Source: Cristatella mucedo
Lineage: Eukaryota; Bryozoa; Phylactolaemata; Cristatellidae
DNA length: 64,000 nucleotides
Assembly: GCA_009760855.2 (NCBI GenBank)
Contig: WPIO01000021.1
Location: 1 to 64,000 of the forward strand
Direction: 5' to 3'
The position numbers and the translations under genes are program-made. Shown piece after piece: positions 58,025 through 64,000 of the stretch. The first letter of the stretch is position 1; each line of letters starts with the position of its first letter. The notes under the pieces are model-generated. The model was not told where the DNA came from, did no database searches, and saw nothing but the letters and a program-made list of their open reading frames with translations.

Positions 58025-58606
58025 TAGCAGCAGACTTTTTAAATTGAATGTTGATACCATCAACTTACTTGTTAAAGAGAAAACAAAGTGTGATCCATAG
58101 ATAGGAGAATACAATGCTCAAAATTGACTCTCCCAGCATATTTTCTGTTAAATCTGCACAAAATCTAGGTGCACTGTTCTAACGTGAACTTTCATTAGAC
58201 AAATACATCAGCTCCATAGATAAGTCTGCCTACTTTCAGCTATATAACATTTCTAAAATGTGGGCTTGCTCACACATGGATACTGCATCTAATAGTGTCC
58301 TTGCATTTGTGACATGCCGTCTCGACTTTTGTAACTCACCGCTTGCAGGTTTACCACCCTGATCCATCAAGCACTTACAGTTGGTGCACAACTTTGCAGG
58401 TAGGCATGTCTGCCTTGAGCGTCGTAGTTGCCATATTACACCACTTCTCGCCGACATGGACTGGCTCTAATTCAAGCAGCACATCTACTTCAATATTCTC
58501 TCAGTCACTTTTAGGTTTCTTTAAAAATGTTTGGCTTCAGCATACCTTTCAGATCTACTCCCACACTAAGCTAAGCATCTTACCACTCACTTTACTGAAT
58601 TCTGAC
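58025..58606 (+). mobile_element. Decayed LINE fragment (E2 copy)
   Basis: Same insertion as 40559-41130 in E1, cut at the deletion point. The frame is destroyed. Confidence 0.65.
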
Positions 58607-59045
58607 TTCTCTTTTACTAGACCTCATAAAGGCTTTTACATTTCATAGAGAAACCTTGAAAAGTCTCTTAAGGAAAGTCGCAGGTTGCGATTCAACGATT
58701 GCTTTAGTCGGGGGCTTTATTAAATCATGAATGAGCACATTCTTTCAGTGAAAATGTCTGAAAACTTGTCGGCCGAGTCCATCATATCAGGTAAGTAAGA
58801 TTTATCAGAATATACCAGCAAGTCGTTTACTATCTGATAAATATGTTTTGGGTGTGAGTGGCAGGACTTCAGTTTTTGAATAAAAAAAATAAATCCTGGC
58901 TTTACTAAGCTTTCGGTTGTTAAATCGAAGTACTTCTTTGAGACTGACTAGATCGCCATGATAATCAGACTTCTTAAAGCGGCATTCAAGCATGGGCTCA
59001 ACAAGGCTCATCCTTTGAAGCTTTTTCGTAAATTCCAAAGAATTC
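58607..59045 (-). mobile_element. LINE linker fragment of second family (E2 copy)
   Basis: Same as 41695-42128 in E1. A minus-strand frame at 59098-58805 retains SLEFTKKLQRMSLVEPMLE and NNRKLSKARIYFFYSKTE. Confidence 0.6.
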
Positions 59046-60085
59046 ACAAGGAATCTAGGTGTGATTTTCCAAAGTGATCTTTCGTTAGACAACAACATCA
59101 GCTCCTCAGTACAGTCTGCCTACTTTCCCTTACATAGCATTGCTAAAATTTGGGTTTGTTTAGATAAGGATACTATATCTAAGTTGGTCTGTGCATTCGT
59201 AACATCCTATCTTGACTTCTGTAACTCAGGCCTTGCGGGCCTATCGGCATGTGCGATCAGGTGCTGACAGCTGGTACAAAACTCCGCAGCTAGACATGTC
59301 TGTCGTGAGCAACACAGTTGCCACCTCAACCCCTTCTCGCCGACCTGCACTGGCTACCAGTCAAGCAACGGATTGACTTCAAGGTTTTGTCGCTCACTTT
59401 TAGGTCACTTCATTCTTTGGCTCCAGCCTGTCTATCAGATTACTTCCCCACCAGGCCAAGCATCGTGCCAACCGCTTTTCGGAATCTAACAGTTTACCAA
59501 TACCTCGTACAAACCTCAAATTCTTTGGAGACGGAGCATTTACTTCGTATGCTCCCAAAGCCTGTAACTCACTCCCGACTTGTTTCACAACATCCACTAA
59601 CTTGGCTACATTTAAAAAGAACTTTAAAACGGACCTATTTTGGACAGCAATTAGTGGGTCCTTATGATTCTTTCTTAATGTGCTTATGCGTGCTGGCACT
59701 GTTAATACTGCCTCTAACCACACTGGCATGCTGACCCTGTGCATTTTACCCCTGAACATGTTATTCAAGTTGCTTAGCACGCATGATACCACTCACCATT
59801 CAATCTCTTTTGTTTTGCATTGACTGTAATAATAATAATAATAATAATAATAATTCACTTGATAAAGCGCCCTCAGAGAACTCTATCTCTCTCTAGGCGC
59901 TTTACATTTGCTGTAAAGTGAAATGCAATTGAATGGTAAGTAAAATCATGCTTGAAAAACAAACGAGATGAATAATATGGTTAGGGGTGACATGCACAGG
60001 ATCAGCATGCAAACTGTAAAGCACCGAGAAAAAGATTTAGTTTTCTTAGAGCCCTTCATCAAGTGTATTATTATATTATTATGAA
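59046..60085 (+). mobile_element. 5'-truncated LINE (E2 copy), interrupted
   Basis: Same insertion as 42129-42978. It contains NLGVIFQSDLSLDNNISS and ADLHWLPVKQRIDFKVLSLT. It is split in its 3' UTR by a minus-strand LINE tail at 59830-60012, then resumes with AGCACCGAGAAAAAG and an ATT tail. Confidence 0.85.
59830..60012 (-). mobile_element. Short LINE 3' insertion with clear target duplication
   Basis: (AAT)n, terminal stem and 3' UTR up to GATCAGCATGCAA, 183 bp. It is flanked by ACTGTAA at 59823-59829 and 60013-60019. E1 has a single ACTGTAA at 42904-42910 and no insertion. Confidence 0.93.
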
Positions 60086-60416
60086 CCTGTATGTGGCCAG
60101 ACCGTATTGAAGCCAGCTCGTCAAGAGCAATCCTAAGATTAATTTGCACTGCATCAGTGAGGGGAATTATCGTGGTCCGTCGGGTCTAGGTGCTTGCTAA
60201 TCCCTAAGACCTATCTCGTGTATACGTTTCAAAATGTTTTCCTGGTCAGTGCTTTTTAAGTTGCTGGACAAACAGTGTGTTACCCTACACGTACAAGGTA
60301 GCAGGAAACTAAACTATACAGAGCAAAGGTCCGCTACGATCAGCAGGCACACCAAAAGGTCTGTGTGGCAGTATTCCTTGTGGATAACGAGATCCGGGAT
60401 ATTGCGACTGACTTGA

Positions 60417-60560
60417 GTGGTACCATTAACGTATTTGACCAAAATAAAGTTTTCTAGTCAGTTAAGAAATGAACCGACTGGGCAATTGGGTGGTACGATT
60501 AACCTGTTTGACCAAAACAAAGTTTTCTAGACGTTAAAAAAAATGAGCCGACTGGGCTGT
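60417..60560. repeat. Two-copy tandem repeat, about 72 bp
   Basis: Both copies contain GTGGTAC(C/G)ATTAAC, TTTGACCAAAA, AAAGTTTTCTAG and CCGACTGGGC. No coding frame recognised. Confidence 0.9.
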
Positions 60561-61513
60561 TGCTAATTTTGCCAATGTAAACGTTAAAGTCTCCTGCAAT
60601 CACTTATAAATAAATTAGTTAATGAGCTCTAAAAAAGCCTCTGCAAATAATTTAGACAGTCATAGGAAGGTTGGCATGTCACAACAGTGAAAAGCATGGT
60701 CTTTAATGAGATTCTCATTGCGACATATTCAAGCATTAGCCCACGCGAAAAACTACAAGTCTTTTAGCTAAACTATTCATGGAAAACAGAAGCAACATGC
60801 CACTGACCTTTAAAGGCCCAGCGGACTGAAAGAATGAGAACCCTGGTGGGTTGGTCTCAGATATGCAGCTACCGGAGCAGAGCGTCATCCACGTGTGGGA
60901 CAGCGGATATATATATCTAGATTCGCCTGGACAGCCTTATCGGGGATACGTACGCCACCGGTTTCTAGTGAGCTGACGTTAGGCAGGCAGAATTCAAGAG
61001 GCTACCTAATAACTGAGTGACAAAGACTAAGGGGCTTGTATTATATTTTGCATGTAGCCGGCCAGGCAGACGCTTCCTCTTCCAAGTGAAACTAAACCTT
61101 AGCAATGGCTGCTGGTCAAATTTTCACATGACGCTGAGAACCGGGGAACGAGTGCGAACCACAACTAGTGCTAATCAGCCCGTTACAAATATGGATCGTC
61201 GATTCGATAATAGTGCAGTTGACAGCTCAAAGGTTGGATGCATGGAGAATCTTACTGATCCATCTAAAAACGCCCGCTGGAATGAATCGACTAATTGAGC
61301 CATCCCACCTTATGCTCAGTTAGTCCTGTATGAGTAGCATATCCAGCGACAGCTCGTGAACAGTAACAGTGAAGATATCAGCTCAAACCCGAAGATGTCA
61401 CGAAGAAGTCGGGTAAATGTTCACATTTAACTTGGAGTCAACGGAGGCTGCTCTCTTAAACAGGGAACATCACTTATCCTGCCGTTTGATCAAAGAATCA
61501 TTCTCACCCTGAA
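60561..61513. other. No recognisable feature
   Basis: A 93-codon plus-strand frame at 61017-61298 has no recognised domain. Nothing else is supported. Confidence 0.4.
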
Positions 61514-61832
61514 GTAATAATAATAGTAATAATGTACTTGATAAAGCACTCTCAGAAAAAATCAATCTCTTTCTTGGCGCTTTACATTTGCTTCAAATGG
61601 AAATGCAATTGAATGGTGAGTAAAATCATGCTTGATAAACAAACAAAATGAGAAACATGGTTGGGGTGACATGCACAGGGTCAGCTTGCAAATAATGTTA
61701 GTGGTAGGATGCACAGTGTCAGCACTCATAAGCACATGAAGGACGAATCACAGTTACCCACTAAATGCTGTACTGAATAGGTGTGTTTTTAAGTTCCTTT
61801 TAGTGCTTTATCAAGTGCATTATTATATTGAA
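61514..61832 (-). mobile_element. LINE 3' end, abutting a plus-strand LINE tail
   Basis: The minus-strand tail and stem (TGATAAAGCACTCTCAG), 3' UTR and first C-terminal codons run to about 61802. The next 30 bp (AGTGCTTTATCAAGTGCATT, then ATTATATT) are a plus-strand tail. This suggests one LINE landed in the end of another. Confidence 0.7.
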
Positions 61833-62120
61833 AGTCTACTATTTAACGCAAATGGTGAGGCAGGTGGTTTAGTCCATCGAAGACGGACGTTCAATTATTG
61901 ATTACACGAAGCTAATCAATCGGCTAGTCGTCTTGCACATGGTGAAGCAGAATTTATTGATTGTTCAGTGGCTGGTTGCCAAATACTACTCGCATGCGGG
62001 TCATCACTTTATTTTTACTCTGACTCATTTAGAATACCAAATACAAGAAATCTAGAAAAAACCTACGTGCAATTTAAATAATCTTTATAAGAGAGACTTG
62101 TGAGCCATTTCAGTTTAAAT

Positions 62121-63055
62121 TGCACTGGTGCAGCTCTCAGCTTAGCCGCGATGGGAGCCCTTGCCTTAGAGGGGGGGGGTCGACTAGGGCGCCTAGTACA
62201 GACCCAGCTCCTGACTCACCTAGCTCAGGTTAAAATGGAGCTTTATGCAGGCGATGCGGTTAGGAGATGGAGCGACTAATGTGGTTGTCTTAGCGGGTTC
62301 GACTTGGACAGCTAGTACAAGCCCGACTCCTGGTCTACCCGCTAAAGTTAGAATGAAGCCTGGTACAGACGTTGCGGCCAGGATGTGCACCGACTAATAT
62401 GCTGAAGTAGAAATAGCAGCGGCGCGCGAGGTCAGGAGTGGAAAGGAGAGAGAATATAATGAGACGAGTGAGAGCTTACTCGGACAGCTTGGGTAGTCGA
62501 GGGGGACTACGCCCCGAGAGCTGAGACAGCTTGGGTAGTCGAGCAGAGACTACGCCCCGAGAGCTCAGGGCTGCAGCTTCGGAGTCGAGGCGAGACTACG
62601 CTTCGAGAGCACGAGAGACGAACCTACGGCGACGAACAGCTAAGTGTAACTTAGACTGCGCAGTTGTGTTCTGCCGGCTACTCAGTTAGCTGCTCGTATC
62701 TTGGGGTGCTGTAGCAACCCGCCTTCGCAATTGCTAGCGACGCGCGCATAGGTTAGTGTATTATACGCGGGCTTCGGGAGTTCGCGCAGTTAACTCCGTC
62801 GGTCCGGTACGCGCCGTGTAAACGCACAGGGTAGTTGGCTATACTCGGGCTTCGGGATTTCGCGCAGTTAACTCCGTTGGTCCGGTACGCGCTGCGTAAA
62901 GCGCTTGCGCCGGCGCGTAACCACTACTAACAGGCCCACAATAAACTGTTGCTTTCGGCACCCAGCTGTGGCCGCCTGTGTTTTAACCGCACGGCAGCAC
63001 TGCATCACACAGTCCACCGGTAGAGAACCGGGGGACGAACCTCTACGCGGTTACA
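62121..63055. mobile_element. Solo-LTR-like block (Gypsy-type candidate)
   Basis: A 935-bp GC-rich block begins TG and ends CA (GCGGTTACA). It is flanked by AAAT at 62117-62120 and 63056-63059. AATAAA at about 62943 precedes a 110-bp 3' part, as in a plus-oriented LTR with U3-R-U5. It contains nested tandem repeats. No internal coding region, primer-binding site or partner LTR is in view, so it would be a solo LTR. The terminal inverted repeat is only TG...CA, so the exact ends are provisional. Confidence 0.5.
62175..62905. repeat. Tandem duplications inside the LTR-like block
   Basis: There are three sets: about 120 bp twice (62175-62295 and 62299-62400, both ending CGACTAAT(G/A)TG); about 42 bp two to three times (62483-62615, GACAGCTTGGGTAGTCGAG and ACTACGCCCCGAGAGCT); and about 75 bp twice (62765-62905, GGGCTTCGGGA and CGCGCAGTTAACTCCGT). 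Confidence 0.85.
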
Positions 63056-63064
63056 AAATTACTT

Positions 63065-63985
63065 GACCATTTATTACCAAAGCGCAATCTAGGATCTCGT
63101 TTCAATGTTTATGACACGCTGCTTCACTACGTCTTTGAACCCTCACAGGATTTTAGCACGGAAACATTATCTGAACTCCCTTGCTGGGTTTATTACTGTA
63201 ATTCACCCTTGGACAGCAGTAATAATTCTCAAATTGATTGGCAATAAGAGCAACTCACTTCCTATTGGCAAAGCTAGAGTAACTCCAAAATTTGAAACCA
63301 ATACCTTAATATGGGCTCTGCAAGCTTGTCTCTTGCTGGACCAGCAAGAAATCTCGAGCCTTACCTAGAGTGACTTATGTCTAGAGTATCACATCAGCTC
63401 CACAGTGACGTTTCCTGCTTTCAGCTGCACATCAGTGAAACTATTTGGGCCTGCAGACACATAGATACCACATCTACGGCGATTCGTGCTATTTTTACGT
63501 GTAGTCTCGTCTTCTATAAGTCACTGTTTTCATGTCTTCCAGCCGTTGCGTTCCATCTGTTTCATTTGATACCATAAAATGCAGCCGGGAGTGCCTCTCA
63601 CAGTTATTGAAGTTGCAAAGCTTCTTCGCTTCTGGCCGATCTCGACACGCTCCCAATCAAACAGCATATTGAATTCCAGGTATCTCTCATTCTCAGGTCC
63701 CTTCAATCTCGTGCTTGAGTCTGACTGTCAGAACTATTCGCCAACGGGGCTCGGCAATACTAAATCTTTTAGCTGATTATCGGGCCAAACCTCGAATACT
63801 TCGGGGACAATGCTTTTGGTTCACATGCTCCCAAAACCATGAACTCAATCCACGCAACCCCTGAATTACGACTTTTAAAAACAAGCTAAAAGAGATGTTT
63901 TTTCACAGAATTTGTAAGGTACCTACGAATTTCCATGCTTGCTAATGTTTGTAGATGTGGCGAAATTCACACTAACCATACTGAC
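63065..63985 (+). mobile_element. Older LINE family, unsplit copy
   Basis: Decayed RT/C-terminal text in the same order as the split copy at 14.5-18.9 kb: ATGGGCTCTGCAAGCTTGTC, GTGCTATTTTTACGTGTAGT, GCCGATCTCGACACGCTCCC, GGGGACAATGCTTTTGGTTC and GTGGCGAAATTCACACTAAC. It runs to the window edge. Older than the main LINE family. Confidence 0.65.
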
Positions 63986-64000
63986 TATCGTATATTGCGG

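Larger units (their letters stand above)
57788..60347. repeat. Segmental duplication block E2
   Basis: Paralogue of E1 (40313-43243). The equivalent of about 41130-41695 is missing at 58607, and it gained a 183-bp LINE tail at 59830-60012. Confidence 0.9.

Overview
This is nuclear DNA from an animal, most likely an invertebrate. It is AT-rich and intron-containing, and it is crowded with decayed non-LTR retrotransposons of the L2/CR1 type: reverse transcriptase with a YADD box, 3' ends made of a small GC stem followed by (ATT)n. It also holds tRNA-derived SINEs, a hAT-type DNA element, foldback elements and one solo-LTR-like block. The phylum cannot be fixed from the sequence. There are no bacterial, viral or CRISPR signals.

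The only convincing host genes are a small family on the minus strand. It has three apparently intact two-exon copies (gene 1 at 8740-9849, gene A at 37677-38776, gene B at 51361-52457) and one broken copy (C, 48590-49096). Each intact gene has a 52-nt first exon carrying a secretory signal peptide, a phase-1 intron of about 465-475 bp with GT-AG ends, and one second exon. That exon encodes a Gly/Tyr-rich block, three runs of asparagine separated by Ala-Gly-Gly, and a C-terminal array of Pro/Val-rich decamers (consensus PYPVVxEV). All three have a TATAAAA box about 55-60 bp upstream of the ATG, an AATAAA signal just after the stop, and a nearly invariant 39-bp block further upstream. I do not recognise the family. 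A secreted structural or matrix protein is the reasonable inference.

Layout: 1-8.4 kb is old LINE and SINE debris, including a 0.88-kb tandem duplication. Gene 1 lies at 8.7-9.9 kb with its conserved upstream region to 10.3 kb. 10.3-14.5 kb is mostly featureless. At 14.5-18.9 kb an almost full-length minus-strand LINE sits inside an older plus-strand LINE and itself carries a SINE. A 240-bp (TA)n tract follows at 19.0-19.26 kb.

From 19 kb on, much of the window is segmental duplication. I name the blocks D (D1 19.3-23.9, D2 43.2-47.7, D3 31.5-33.2 kb), gene units A (34.0-39.5), C (47.7-49.27) and B (49.27-53.2 kb), and E (E1 40.3-43.2, E2 57.8-60.3 kb). The order D3-A-E1-D2-C-B-E2 reads as an old tandem duplication of a D-gene-E unit, followed by a much younger copy of unit A into the C locus that removed the start of gene C.

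Because the blocks are paralogous they act as each other's pre-insertion sites. Several LINE insertions and the hAT element can be seen filled in one block and empty in another. The youngest LINE (35320-36881) is present in unit A and absent from the near-identical unit B, and its reverse-transcriptase frame is still open. 62.1-63.06 kb holds a GC-rich solo-LTR-like block, and the window ends in an older LINE. All similarity statements come from reading by eye. No alignments or database searches were run.
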